Below are positions 34,602-45,844 of a stretch of DNA of 64,000 nt, in pieces. This DNA comes from Modicisalibacter muralis (lineage in GTDB: Bacteria > Pseudomonadota > Gammaproteobacteria > Pseudomonadales > Halomonadaceae): assembly GCF_900102945.1 (NCBI RefSeq), contig NZ_FNGI01000002.1, positions 279,393 through 343,392 on the forward strand. The letters are read 5' to 3'. How positions within the stretch are numbered: position 1 is the first letter of the stretch; each line of letters begins with the position of its first letter. A model generated the notes under the pieces. The model saw nothing but the letters and a program-made list of their open reading frames with translations, ran no database searches and was not told where the DNA came from. Position numbers and translations under genes: made by a program.

Positions 34602-34805
34602 TTACACTGCGTAGGCGAAATCCGCGTCGGGCACGATCTGGCGAGCCACGGCATCGTTGGTGATCGACTTGCCCATGCAGGCGCACTTGCCGCATTGCGT
34701 GCCGCAACCCGTGCGCTCACGCACTTCGCGCCAGCTGCGGGCGCCCTCTTCTACGGCCTGGCGGATCGTCCGATCGGAAACGCTCTTGCAAAGACACACG
34801 TACAT
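34602..34805 (-). CDS. bfd: Bacterioferritin-associated ferredoxin
   Basis: A 67-residue [2Fe-2S] protein. Cys4 and Cys6 (VCLCKSV) with Cys38 and Cys41 (GTQCGKC) match the spacing of E. coli Bfd. It donates electrons to bacterioferritin heme to mobilise stored iron, and is normally induced by iron starvation. A Fur-box-like sequence lies just upstream. Confidence 0.93.
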   Translation of the reverse strand: MYVCLCKSVSDRTIRQAVEEGARSWREVRERTGCGTQCGKCACMGKSITNDAVARQIVPDADFAYAV

Positions 34806-34838
34806 TCACATCACCTCGCTTGGCATCGCGATGACAAA

Positions 34839-34853
34839 TGTAAATGATTCGCA
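34839..34853. promoter_or_regulatory. Candidate Fur box upstream of bfd
   Basis: TGTAAATGATTCGCA matches ten of the fourteen defined positions of the 7-1-7 Fur consensus (TGATAAT-n-ATTATCA). It lies 34 bases before the bfd start in an AT-rich stretch, as expected for iron repression of bfd. Confidence 0.5.
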
Positions 34854-35042
34854 TAGCGTCTTGCAACACCCAATCACTTGGCGGCGTGATTATTTTGCTT
34901 GGTGAATTGCTGAATAAATTGTCGAGCGGAATGAAACGCAAGGCGCCCGGAGCACAGAAGACGAGGCATAACATAAAGTTAGGCGAGTCTTCGAGCACCG
35001 CGTAACAAAGCGATTCGTCCGTGCAGGCATTTATGCAGCCGT

Positions 35043-35480
35043 TCACTTGCGCTTGGGCAGCACCACGACATGCGAGTTCGAAGCGATATCCGACCAGCTA
35101 CGCTTTTCGCCGTCGAACAGAATCCACCAGTAACCCGAGCCAGCGGCGGCCAGCGAGAGCGCCGCAATGATGAAGCGCACCAGGCACTGCATGAGCGACA
35201 ACGGCCGACCGTCGGTGTTCTGCACCCGCAGTCGCCAGGCCTGCATGCCCAATGTCATGCCGCCACGCATCCAGAAGAAGGCGAAAAAGGCGAAGGTCAC
35301 CACGAACAGAATGCTACGAAATAGCGGACTCTCGTTGGCTTCACCACCGTTGACGGCCACGCCGATGAAACCGACCAGCATCCACAGCGCCACCAGCACC
35401 AGCGAGTCGTAGAGCATCGCCGCCAGGCGCCGCGCCAGACCGGCCGGCCAGGTATCGTCGAGATCGCTGAAATAGCGCAT
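35043..35480 (-). CDS. RDD family membrane protein
   Basis: A 145-residue protein with three to four hydrophobic segments. The RDD pattern is recognisable as LARRLAAMLYDSLVLVALWMLV near the N-terminus, FWMRGGMTLGMQAWRLRV in the middle, and LFDGEKRSWSDIAS near the end. RDD proteins are small inner-membrane proteins of largely unknown function; one in Halobacillus has sodium/proton antiport activity. The start at 35480 follows a weak site. It is encoded just after lptG on the same strand. Confidence 0.85.
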   Translation of the reverse strand: MRYFSDLDDTWPAGLARRLAAMLYDSLVLVALWMLVGFIGVAVNGGEANESPLFRSILFVVTFAFFAFFWMRGGMTLGMQAWRLRVQNTDGRPLSLMQCLVRFIIAALSLAAAGSGYWWILFDGEKRSWSDIASNSHVVVLPKRK

Positions 35481-35509
35481 GGAACGCCTTTGCCTCTTTA
35501 ATGGAAGTG

Positions 35510-36574
35510 CTAGCCGCTGCGGCGCAGCAGATAGGCGCCCAGCAGGATGCAGCCCAGGGTCGGCGTCAGCACCGACCATACCGGCGAAAAGCCGAACAGC
35601 GTCGAGGCCGGCGCCAACAAATCCTGGATGTATTTGAACGACAGCCCGACGATGACGCCATAGAAAACCCGGGTGCCCGCCGCCACGCTGCGCAGCGGGC
35701 CGAACACGAAGGAGGCCGCCACCAGCACCAGCGAGGCCAGGGTCAGCGGCATCAGTATCTTCTGCCAGAAATACAGCAGCGGTTGGGTTGCGCTGAGACC
35801 CTGCTCATGCAGGTAATTGGCGTAGGCCCACAACTCGCTGGGCGCCTGGGTCTCGGCATCGCGCAGCAACCGATTGAGCTGCGTCGGGGTCAGCTCGGTT
35901 TCCCACGCCATGCGGGGATGCTGCTCGGCCTCGGTGCCCCGTTCGACGAAGCGGGTCACCTCGGCTTCTTCGAGTACCCAACGACCGTCTTCCCATACCG
36001 CGCGCTGGGCATGAATGGCCTTTTCCAGACGCTGGCCATCGAAATGATAGCCGGTCAGGTCGATCACGGTATCGTCGGCGCGGATCGCACCGAAGCGATA
36101 GAAGGTATCGCCCTCGCGCTGCCAGCCGCCACTTTGCGAGAGCACCGCGCCGGAGCCTTCCATCTGCTCGAGCCGCCAGGCCTCGGCGAACTGCTCGGTA
36201 CGTGGGCTGACGAACTCGGCGATCAGCAACACCACGATGATCACCACGCTGATGGGTTTCATCACCCCCCACAGGATACGCGCCAGCGAGCGACCGGCGG
36301 CACGCATCACCGTCAGCTCGTTGCTTGAGGCCATGCTGCCCAGGCCGATCAATGCGCCAATCAGTACCGCCACCGGCGCGTATTGATAGAAACGCCAGGG
36401 CAGGCGCATGCCCAGATAGAGCAGCACATCGAAGGCGCTGTAGCCGCCCTCGACATCCTTCAGGTCGTTGATGAAGGCGATCACCAGGTCGAGACCCAGC
36501 AATACCAATTGCACCACCACAATGGCCGCCAGCACATTGCGGGCGATATAACGATCGAGACGGTCGGCAATCAT
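35510..36574 (-). CDS. lptG: LPS export permease LptG
   Basis: A 354-residue permease with three N-terminal and three C-terminal helices around a periplasmic jellyroll domain, the LptF/LptG architecture. DRYIARNVLAAIVVVQLVLLGLDLVIAFINDLKDV at the start is the LptG form. With LptF and LptB it extracts lipopolysaccharide from the inner membrane. Its ATG shares one base with the lptF stop (TGATG), so translation is coupled. Confidence 0.94.
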   Translation of the reverse strand: MIADRLDRYIARNVLAAIVVVQLVLLGLDLVIAFINDLKDVEGGYSAFDVLLYLGMRLPWRFYQYAPVAVLIGALIGLGSMASSNELTVMRAAGRSLARILWGVMKPISVVIIVVLLIAEFVSPRTEQFAEAWRLEQMEGSGAVLSQSGGWQREGDTFYRFGAIRADDTVIDLTGYHFDGQRLEKAIHAQRAVWEDGRWVLEEAEVTRFVERGTEAEQHPRMAWETELTPTQLNRLLRDAETQAPSELWAYANYLHEQGLSATQPLLYFWQKILMPLTLASLVLVAASFVFGPLRSVAAGTRVFYGVIVGLSFKYIQDLLAPASTLFGFSPVWSVLTPTLGCILLGAYLLRRSG

Positions 36575-37653
36575 CAGCGCATCCCTCCCAACTGGGACCG
36601 CCGGGTCAACCAGACCCCGAGCAGCAGGTAGCCGAGATGGATCGGCCACATGCCGATAGTCGGCGACAGCGCGCCCCGGCTGATGGCATCCAGTGCCGCC
36701 AGCAGCAGGCTCAGATAACTGATGTGCAAGAAGATCGCCGGCAATAGCTTGGCGAAGCGCCCCTGGCGCGGGTTGACCTTGGAAAGCGGCAGCGCCAGCA
36801 GGGTCAGAATTGGCACCATCAAGGGCAGGCTAAGACGCCATTGTAACTGCGCCTGCGCGTCCGGCGTGCCGCTGGCGAGCAGCGCCATGGTCGAGGCGTA
36901 TTCCGGCTCATCGAGCTCGCTCATTCGCGTGGCGCGCGACAGGCGCACCGCATAGGTATCGAACTCGAGACGCTCGGCCACCGCGCGGCCCGGGTCGACG
37001 CTATATCTCTCGCCATCGGTCAGAACCAGAAAGCGGCTGCCGGTTTCCGGGTCGACGGTCTGATAGCCGCCGGTCGCACGCGTGATCGCGGTTTGCGGCG
37101 TGCCATCGCTGCGCTCCTGGCGCTCGCTGATGAACACACCCTGCATGCGCGATTGATCGTCGCTCAGCGCCGACGTATAGGCTGTTCGGCCATCGCCGAA
37201 TTCCTGAAAACGCCCCGGCACCAGCGCCGTGAAATCCAGCCGGCTGCGCTGCTCTTCGAGCATCACTTCATTGTGTCGGGCACCGGCCGGAGTCAGCCAC
37301 AAACTGCACATCGCCACCAGCAACGACACCAGCACGGCCGGCAGCATGGTCACCCGCAGCAGGCGGTTGGGGCTGGTGCCGCAAGCCACCAGCACGGTGA
37401 TTTCACTGTTCAGATAAAGCTGCCCGTAGGCCAGCAATATGCCGAGAAAAAAAGCCAGCGGCAGAATCAGTTCGAGAAAGCCCGGCATGTGATAGAGCAT
37501 CAGCGTGCCGAGAATGCTGGCCGGGAAGTCGCCCTCGGCCGCGCTCGAAAAATAGCGGATAAAACGGCTGCCCATGATCACCAGCAAAAGCACGCCGGCG
37601 ACGGCAGCCATGGTGACCAGAATCTCGCGGGTCAGATAACGAAAGATGATCAA
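36574..37653 (-). CDS. lptF: LPS export permease LptF
   Basis: A 359-residue partner of LptG: IIFRYLTREILVTMAAVAGVLLLVIMGSRFIRY at the N-terminus, a periplasmic beta domain in the middle, and three C-terminal helices with LPLSKVNPRQGRFAKLLPA. The start is taken as TTG at 37653, because GGGAG lies seven bases before it and homologues begin at this point. The longer frame to 37758 would place an unrelated leader in the promoter shared with pepA. Confidence 0.92.
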   Translation of the reverse strand: MIIFRYLTREILVTMAAVAGVLLLVIMGSRFIRYFSSAAEGDFPASILGTLMLYHMPGFLELILPLAFFLGILLAYGQLYLNSEITVLVACGTSPNRLLRVTMLPAVLVSLLVAMCSLWLTPAGARHNEVMLEEQRSRLDFTALVPGRFQEFGDGRTAYTSALSDDQSRMQGVFISERQERSDGTPQTAITRATGGYQTVDPETGSRFLVLTDGERYSVDPGRAVAERLEFDTYAVRLSRATRMSELDEPEYASTMALLASGTPDAQAQLQWRLSLPLMVPILTLLALPLSKVNPRQGRFAKLLPAIFLHISYLSLLLAALDAISRGALSPTIGMWPIHLGYLLLGVWLTRRSQLGGMR

Positions 37654-37835
37654 AACGGTCTCCCGGTGTGGCTCCCTGAAGCTGATAACGATCCATGCAA
37701 TGGCGCAATGCTTTGCGTACACTGGGGGAGTTCGGTCGGCATCAAGCCGTGCCGGCATTATCCAGAATCCCCGGACTCTTGTCTCGTCATGAGACGTTTG
37801 TCTCGTGGAGAAGCCCCTTGTCCTGTGGAGACGCC
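37654..37835. promoter_or_regulatory. Divergent promoter region lptF / pepA
   Basis: These 182 bases separate the divergent starts of lptF and pepA, an arrangement conserved in Gammaproteobacteria, and must hold both promoters. I saw no strong palindrome. Confidence 0.45.
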
Positions 37836-39362
37836 ATGGAATTCCCTGTTCTCACCGTCAATCCGGCCAAGGTCGAGACGGCCTGCCTCGTGGTCCCGGT
37901 GTTCAAGGATGGTGACCTGCTTCCAGCCGCGGCCAAGCTCGACGACGCCAGCGAGCGCCTGATCCGTCAGTTGATCGAACGCGGTGACTTCGACGCCGGG
38001 CTCGGCAACGTGCAACTGATCCCCTTCGCCCCCGGCCTCGCCGCCGAGCGGCTGATGCTGGTAGGTCTCGGCGAGCGCGCCAAGAGCAATGAAGGCAACT
38101 TCCGCAAGGCGCTGGACGCGACATTCCCGGCGCTGGCCAAACTGCCGATCGATGAAGCCGTGGTAGCCTTCAGCGACGTGCCGGTACCCGAGCGCGAAAG
38201 CGATTGGAAGACCCGCGCGACCGCCGAAGCCGCGCTGCGCGCGATCTACCGCTTCGATACCTTCAAGTCGGAACCGGCCCCGGCGCCACGCCTGGAACGC
38301 GTCGGCCTGCTGATCAGCGAAGCCGCCGATAGCGCCGCCAGCGCTGCCAGTGAATTAGGCGCGCGTGTCGGCAACGCCATCGGCGGTGGCGTCAATTACG
38401 CCCGCACGCTGGGCAACTTGCCGGGCAATGTCTGCACGCCACGCTATCTGGCCGAACAGGCCGAACGGTTGGGCAAGGAATCGAACAGCGCGCTCAGCGT
38501 CGAGATACTCGACGAGGAAGCCCTCGAAGCGCTGGGCGCCAACACCCTGCTTTCGGTCGGCCAGGGCAGCGCCGAGCCGTCGCGGCTGATCGTGATGCGC
38601 TATCAGGGCGCCGAGAACGATGCGGAAGCACCACATGTGCTGGTCGGCAAGGGCATCACCTTCGACACCGGCGGCATCTCGCTCAAGCCCGGTGCCGACA
38701 TGGACGAAATGAAATATGACATGTGCGGCGCGGCCAGCGTGTTCGGCACCATGCAGACGCTGCTCGCCCTCAAGCCGAAGATCAACGTGGTCGGCGTGGT
38801 CGCCGCCGCCGAGAACATGCCCGATGGGCGCGCCACCAAGCCCGGCGATATCATCAAGACGCTCAATGGGCTATCGGTCGAAGTGCTCAACACCGACGCC
38901 GAAGGCCGCCTGGTACTGTGCGACGCGCTAGCCTATAGCGAACGCTTCGAACCGGCCAGCGTGGTCGATATCGCGACCCTCACCGGGGCCTGCGTGATCG
39001 CCCTTGGGGCACATGCCACCGGGCTGTTCTCCAACGACGACGACCTGGCGCTGGACCTGCTCGACGCCGGTGAAACGGCCTGGGACCGCGCCTGGCACAT
39101 GCCGCTGTGGGACGACTACCAGAGCCAGTTGGATTCCAACTTCGCCGACCTGGCCAACATCGGCGGACGCCCGGCGGGCGCCATTACCGCGGCCTGTTAC
39201 CTGTCGCGTTTCACGACGAAATACCCTTGGGCGCATCTCGACATCGCCGGCACCGCCTGGAACTCCGGCAAGCAGAAAGGCGCCACCGGCCGCCCCGTCG
39301 GCCTGCTGACGCAGTACCTGCTGGATCGTGAAAGCGACGCCGAGGTCAGCGACGAAACTTAA
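37836..39362 (+). CDS. pepA: Leucyl aminopeptidase PepA
   Basis: A 508-residue M17 aminopeptidase. The C-terminal catalytic domain has VGKGITFDTGGISLKPGADMDEMKYDM with metal ligands and the catalytic Lys, and the family signature NTDAEGRLVLCDAL. It trims N-terminal residues from peptides; in E. coli it also binds DNA as XerCD accessory factor and carAB repressor. The start at 37836 is chosen for GTGGAG upstream and the MEFPVLT opening. Confidence 0.95.
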   Translation: MEFPVLTVNPAKVETACLVVPVFKDGDLLPAAAKLDDASERLIRQLIERGDFDAGLGNVQLIPFAPGLAAERLMLVGLGERAKSNEGNFRKALDATFPALAKLPIDEAVVAFSDVPVPERESDWKTRATAEAALRAIYRFDTFKSEPAPAPRLERVGLLISEAADSAASAASELGARVGNAIGGGVNYARTLGNLPGNVCTPRYLAEQAERLGKESNSALSVEILDEEALEALGANTLLSVGQGSAEPSRLIVMRYQGAENDAEAPHVLVGKGITFDTGGISLKPGADMDEMKYDMCGAASVFGTMQTLLALKPKINVVGVVAAAENMPDGRATKPGDIIKTLNGLSVEVLNTDAEGRLVLCDALAYSERFEPASVVDIATLTGACVIALGAHATGLFSNDDDLALDLLDAGETAWDRAWHMPLWDDYQSQLDSNFADLANIGGRPAGAITAACYLSRFTTKYPWAHLDIAGTAWNSGKQKGATGRPVGLLTQYLLDRESDAEVSDET

Positions 39363-39383
39363 CGCAATAAATAAATGGCCAGG

Positions 39384-39535
39384 CGCTGTCCGAAAAGTTG
39401 GCGAGCGATGGCCAGACCAGGCAAAAAGCAGCGAGAAAGCGGACTGGGCTCGCACGCGAGTTTACTATTGTAAATGAGCACTTCTCGCTGCTTTTTAACG
39501 CCGTATGGCCAAGCGCAGCCAGTTTTCGGATAGTG
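39384..39535. repeat. Large imperfect palindrome between pepA and holC
   Basis: About 150 bases fold as one palindrome centred near 39459.5. Symmetric pairs are TCCGAAAA (39389-39396) with TTTTCGGA (39523-39530), TGGCCA (39409-39414) with TGGCCA (39506-39511), a perfect 15-base arm at 39423-39437 with 39482-39496, and TTTAC/GTAAA (39461-39465, 39470-39474) inside. It resembles a MITE or BIME-type intergenic element rather than a simple terminator, though the hairpin could attenuate transcription into holC. Confidence 0.75.
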
Positions 39536-39539
39536 CCTC

Positions 39540-39974
39540 ATGACGCAAATCGACTTCTACATCCTCCCCGACACCACCATCGAGGCACGGCTCGATTTCG
39601 CCTGCCGACTGGTCGAGACCATCTACCGCAAGGGCCATGGCTTGCATGTGCACGCCGAGAACGAGCAACAGGCGCGCGAGTTCGATGAGCGGCTATGGAC
39701 CTTCCGCCCCGACAGCTACGTGCCGCATGCACTGATCGATGCCAGCGAGACGCCGACGCCGGTGACTATCGGCTGGGACGAGCCGCCCACACCGCAGGCC
39801 CCCGGCTCGCAGGCCATGCTCAACCTGCATCCCGAGATTCCCGAATGGTTCTCGCGCTTCGAGCGTGTCGCCGAGATCATCAACCAGCATCAAGACGTGC
39901 TCGCCAGCAAGCGCGATTGCTGGCAGACCTACAAGCGCCGCGGCTATCCAGTCAGGGCGCACCATCTGGGTTAG
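39540..39974 (+). CDS. holC: DNA polymerase III chi subunit
   Basis: A 144-residue protein of the HolC family: IDFYILPDTTIEARLDFACRLVETIYRKGHGLHVH at the start, LWTFRPDSYVPHALID in the middle and a basic C-terminus with WQTYKRRGYPVRAHHLG. Chi links the clamp loader to single-strand binding protein. The position between pepA and valS is conserved in Gammaproteobacteria. Confidence 0.93.
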   Translation: MTQIDFYILPDTTIEARLDFACRLVETIYRKGHGLHVHAENEQQAREFDERLWTFRPDSYVPHALIDASETPTPVTIGWDEPPTPQAPGSQAMLNLHPEIPEWFSRFERVAEIINQHQDVLASKRDCWQTYKRRGYPVRAHHLG

Positions 39975-40104
39975 ACGACGCCCCAGGCTGTGACGGCGGC
40001 GGCCCCAAACGGTATAATCCCAGGCATTTTTCGCCACCCTTCCACGCTGGCCGCCGCGGCTAACCGCCCGCGACCGGCGTCGCCACTCTTGCAGGCAATG
40101 CGTA

Positions 40105-42957
<2,853 letters not shown>

Positions 42958-42966
42958 GCGACTTTA

Positions 42967-43401
42967 CTAGCGTTGGAAGGCGCCCAATACCAAGCTATCC
43001 GGCCCAAACAGGACCAAGCGGTCGTGATCGATCAGATAACGATACGCCTGGGATAGCAAGGCGTTGACCTGGGCCGCCTGGGGGATCCCCGGGCAGGCCA
43101 TGCGCGTACTCGCCAGGTTGCCGAAATCGATGCGCTGCCCTTCGCCCAAGGTGACGGTTCCTGTCAGCCGATTGCAGCCATTGCTACCGATAAACCGAAG
43201 CCGGCCGTTATCGGGCGACAGGCTGAAATAGGCCGGCTGCCGGCCCTGCCAATACTCATCGGTGCCAATCAGTATCAACTCCCAGCGCTGGCCAACTAGC
43301 GGCGACGAATGCATCGCCGTGTCGGCCGGCGACTGCGAGGCCGGACGCGACGTCGCGCAACCGGCCAAGGCGACTACCATCAGAATTACCCAGCAACGCA
43401 T
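42967..43401 (-). CDS. META-domain (HslJ-like) lipoprotein
   Basis: A 144-residue lipoprotein: signal sequence MRCWVILMVVALAGC with lipobox LAGC, then a META domain with LVGQRWELILIG, FSLSPDNGRLRFIGSNGCNRLTGTV and MACPGIPQAAQVNALLSQAYRY. HslJ-like META proteins are outer-membrane associated and linked to heat shock or novobiocin resistance in E. coli; the precise role is unknown. The start at 43401 gives the canonical lipoprotein signal; upstream ATGs would bury it. Confidence 0.85.
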   Translation of the reverse strand: MRCWVILMVVALAGCATSRPASQSPADTAMHSSPLVGQRWELILIGTDEYWQGRQPAYFSLSPDNGRLRFIGSNGCNRLTGTVTLGEGQRIDFGNLASTRMACPGIPQAAQVNALLSQAYRYLIDHDRLVLFGPDSLVLGAFQR

Positions 43402-43579
43402 CGATGCTTCTCCCGGCTCCATGAAAACGGCCCCTAGCCTGCCCCAGCCACCCGACCAAGGCAATCCCATCAAGGATCATTCACGCTTTGAGTAATAATA
43501 TTTGCTGAAAAACGCTCTACTCTTATCCACCGAGAAATGGAATAGTAGGCGCCACTTTGACCCAGACAAGGAGATTTAT

Positions 43580-43984
43580 ATGCTCAACGCACTGCACAAC
43601 GACGCGCTCGGCAAACTCATTTTGCGCCTCAGCGTTGGCGGGCTGATTCTGCTGCACGGCATCGCCAAGTTGCTCAATCCCGACAGCCTGAACTGGATCG
43701 GCGATCAGGTCGCGAGCCAGGGGCTGCCGGCGTTTCTGGCCTATGGCGTGCTGATCGGCGAGGTCATTGCCCCGGTCATGGCGATTCTCGGCTGGCAGGC
43801 GCGCGTGGCGGGGTTATTGATGGTCGGCAATATGCTGGTGGCGATTGCCCTGGTGCACATGGGCGAATTGTTCACGCTGGGCGATAGCGGCGGCTGGGCA
43901 CTCGAATTGCAAGGGATGTACCTGTTCGGCGCCCTGGCCATCGTGTTCCTGGGTAGCGGGCGGATGGCGGTACGCCCCGACTGA
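43580..43984 (+). CDS. DoxX family membrane protein
   Basis: A 134-residue protein with four hydrophobic helices. RLSVGGLILLHGIAKLLNP, SQGLPAFLAYGVLIGEVIAPVMAILG and LVAIALVHMGELFTLGDSGGWALELQGMYLFGALAIVFLGSG match the DoxX/YphA type. Members are linked to redox or sulfur chemistry, but most are uncharacterised. The start at 43580 follows AAGGAGATTTAT, a strong ribosome-binding site. Confidence 0.88.
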   Translation: MLNALHNDALGKLILRLSVGGLILLHGIAKLLNPDSLNWIGDQVASQGLPAFLAYGVLIGEVIAPVMAILGWQARVAGLLMVGNMLVAIALVHMGELFTLGDSGGWALELQGMYLFGALAIVFLGSGRMAVRPD

Positions 43985-43999
43985 CAACGACGTGACCAG

Positions 44000-44686
44000 T
44001 CAGCCTAGCCGGCTGGCTACATCGAGCGCCTTCAGGCGAGCTTCCAACAGAGCGGGGAAGCGCTTGAACCAGGTCTGATTGAGCGGCGAGGGATGCGGCA
44101 ACGGCGCGAGGCTCAGGGTCGCCTCGCGCTTGTCATCCAGCACCAGCGTCGTGGTGTGGCTGGCCTCGAAGCGATCCCCCCGCGACCAGAACGCCTCCAG
44201 CGCCTGGCGCGCCTCACGCGGCTGGTTGATGCCGAACCAGGCAAAGGCCTCGCGCCCCAGGGTGATCAACTCACGGCCCTGCCAGTGCTCGACCAGCAGC
44301 TCGGCCATCAGCGGTTGAAAGCGCTTCTTGACCGCCATCGACCAGGCCTTGTTGCCGGTCGGCTTGTACGGCACGGTATTGACCCAGAACACGCGGCGCC
44401 CCACCTCGCGCGAGGCATCGAAATCGGGCAGCGGCTCACCGTAGAGATGCTGGTAGAGCCCCTTGCGCACTTTCTGGCCGCCGCTACCGATGAACGGCTC
44501 GCCCCACTTGACCTCCTGGCGCCCCGGATCGCGACCGAAGAAGCCGATCGGCGCGTCGCGCGGTCCCAGGCCGATGATCGGCTCGCACGGGTCCTTGTCG
44601 AACTGCCGGTACGCCTCGAGATCGATGCCTTCCAGCCTTCGCGCTTCGTCGCGAAAGGCCTTTTTCAGCGTGTCGGTCAGTTACAT
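44000..44686 (-). pseudogene. Uracil-DNA glycosylase family protein with stop at codon 2
   Basis: The reading frame from 44680 to 44000 encodes 226 residues typical of the UDG superfamily: IGFFGRDPGRQEVKWGEPFIGSGG, then VFWVNTVPYKPTGNKAW, and a C-terminal LPHPSPLN. The only well-placed ATG (44684-44686, GGGAG upstream) is followed at once by TAA (44681-44683). No other ATG occurs before residue 100, so normal translation would yield nothing. CTG at 44678-44680 could serve as a rare start, or GTG at 44470 would give a truncated protein. The rest of the frame is intact, suggesting a very recent mutation, a rare start, or a sequencing error. The family removes uracil from DNA. Confidence 0.75.
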
Positions 44687-44725
44687 GTCACTCGCTCCCT
44701 GAGTCGCTTGCCAGCGGTTCGCTGG

Positions 44726-45166
44726 CTACCAGGTTCCGGTATTGTCCATGGACACCCAAGGCTCGCGGGGTTCGAGTGGGTCGCCCTGTTGCAGCAGTTC
44801 GATGGAAATACCATCCGGCGAGCGCACGAAGGCCATATGGCCGTCACGTGGCGGGCGGTTGATGGTCACGCCACCGGCCTGGAGCCGCTCGCACAACGCA
44901 TGGATATCCTCGACACGATAAGCCAGATGTCCGAAGTTGCGCCCACTCTGGTGTTCTTCGGGATCCCAGTTGTGAGTCAGCTCGATCATCGGCGCACGGT
45001 CATCGAGGGCGCGCCGTCTATCTTGCGGCGCGGCGAGAAAGACCAGCGTGAAGCGCCCTTTCTCGCTATCCTTGCGGCTGATTTCCTCGAGCCCCAGCAA
45101 ATCGCAGTAGAAATGCAGCGAGGCATCGAGATCGTTGACACGCACCATGGTATGCAGATATTGCAT
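44726..45166 (-). CDS. VOC-family lyase, lactoylglutathione lyase-like
   Basis: A 146-residue single glyoxalase-fold protein: MQYLHTMVRVNDLDASLHFYCDLLGLEEISR (His6, a metal ligand), MIELTHNWDPE (Glu), FGHLAYRVEDI (His) and GISIELLQQG (Glu). These four ligands match glyoxalase I, which converts the glutathione-methylglyoxal adduct to lactoylglutathione. The start at 45166 has AAGGAAG upstream. It precedes the UDG gene on the same strand by about 40 bases. Confidence 0.85.
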   Translation of the reverse strand: MQYLHTMVRVNDLDASLHFYCDLLGLEEISRKDSEKGRFTLVFLAAPQDRRRALDDRAPMIELTHNWDPEEHQSGRNFGHLAYRVEDIHALCERLQAGGVTINRPPRDGHMAFVRSPDGISIELLQQGDPLEPREPWVSMDNTGTW

Positions 45167-45282
45167 GTTGACTTCCTTCGTCGTGAGCGGGCATGAAGCA
45201 CGAACGCGCCGCTTGCCTTCGTTAGCCCGGATGGATCGTCTCTTCACGCAGCATACGTCACCCAACCACAGGAGATCAGCAC

Positions 45283-45831
45283 ATGGCCGGCTATTGCGAC
45301 CTGGCTCCCGACCATCCGTTTCACGGCCCGTACCACGATCGCGAATACGGCTTTCCCATCGATGGCGATAACGCCCTGTTCGAGCGCCTGATTCTCGAGA
45401 TCAATCAGGCCGGGCTTTCGTGGTTGACCGTACTCAAGAAGCGCGACGCCTTCAAAGTCGCCTTCGACGATTTCTCCATCGCCCGGGTCGCCGCCTACGG
45501 CGATAGCGAACGCCAGCGGCTGCTCAATGATGCCGGCATCATTCGCAACCGTCTCAAGATCGATGCCACCATTCATAACGCTAAGGTTATTCAGACTCTG
45601 CAAAATGAGCATGGCAGCTTCAAGGCCTGGCTGGATAATAATCATCCCCTGACGTTGGATGGCTGGGTGCGTCTGTTCAAGCGTACCTTTCGCTTTACCG
45701 GGCCGGAGATCGTCAACGAATTCCTGATGAGCACCGGCTATCTGCCCGGCGCGCATAGCGACGATTGCCCGATACAGACACATGTACTGGCGACATGCCC
45801 ACCCTGGGCCACCATACGCGGCAACACTTGA
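45283..45831 (+). CDS. tag: DNA-3-methyladenine glycosylase I
   Basis: A 182-residue Tag-family glycosylase. Cys5 and His18, with a C-terminal HSDDCP pair, correspond to the zinc ligands that tie the termini together in E. coli Tag. YHDREYGFPIDGDNALFERLILEINQAGLSWLTVLKKRDAF contains the catalytic Glu and the substrate-stacking residues. It removes 3-methyladenine from alkylated DNA. The start follows AGGAGATCAGCAC. The last 15 residues run on unusually toward the next gene. Confidence 0.93.
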   Translation: MAGYCDLAPDHPFHGPYHDREYGFPIDGDNALFERLILEINQAGLSWLTVLKKRDAFKVAFDDFSIARVAAYGDSERQRLLNDAGIIRNRLKIDATIHNAKVIQTLQNEHGSFKAWLDNNHPLTLDGWVRLFKRTFRFTGPEIVNEFLMSTGYLPGAHSDDCPIQTHVLATCPPWATIRGNT

Positions 45832-45844
45832 GAATGCCCTAGCG

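Noticed and set aside
34806-35042. A 109-residue minus frame (34717-35046) between bfd and the RDD gene
   Set aside because: It overlaps bfd in another frame and the AT-rich gap; no homology or ribosome-binding site.
43998-44020. Hairpin-like sequence between doxX and the UDG gene as a terminator
   Set aside because: Short, imperfect and inside the end of the UDG frame; not convincing.
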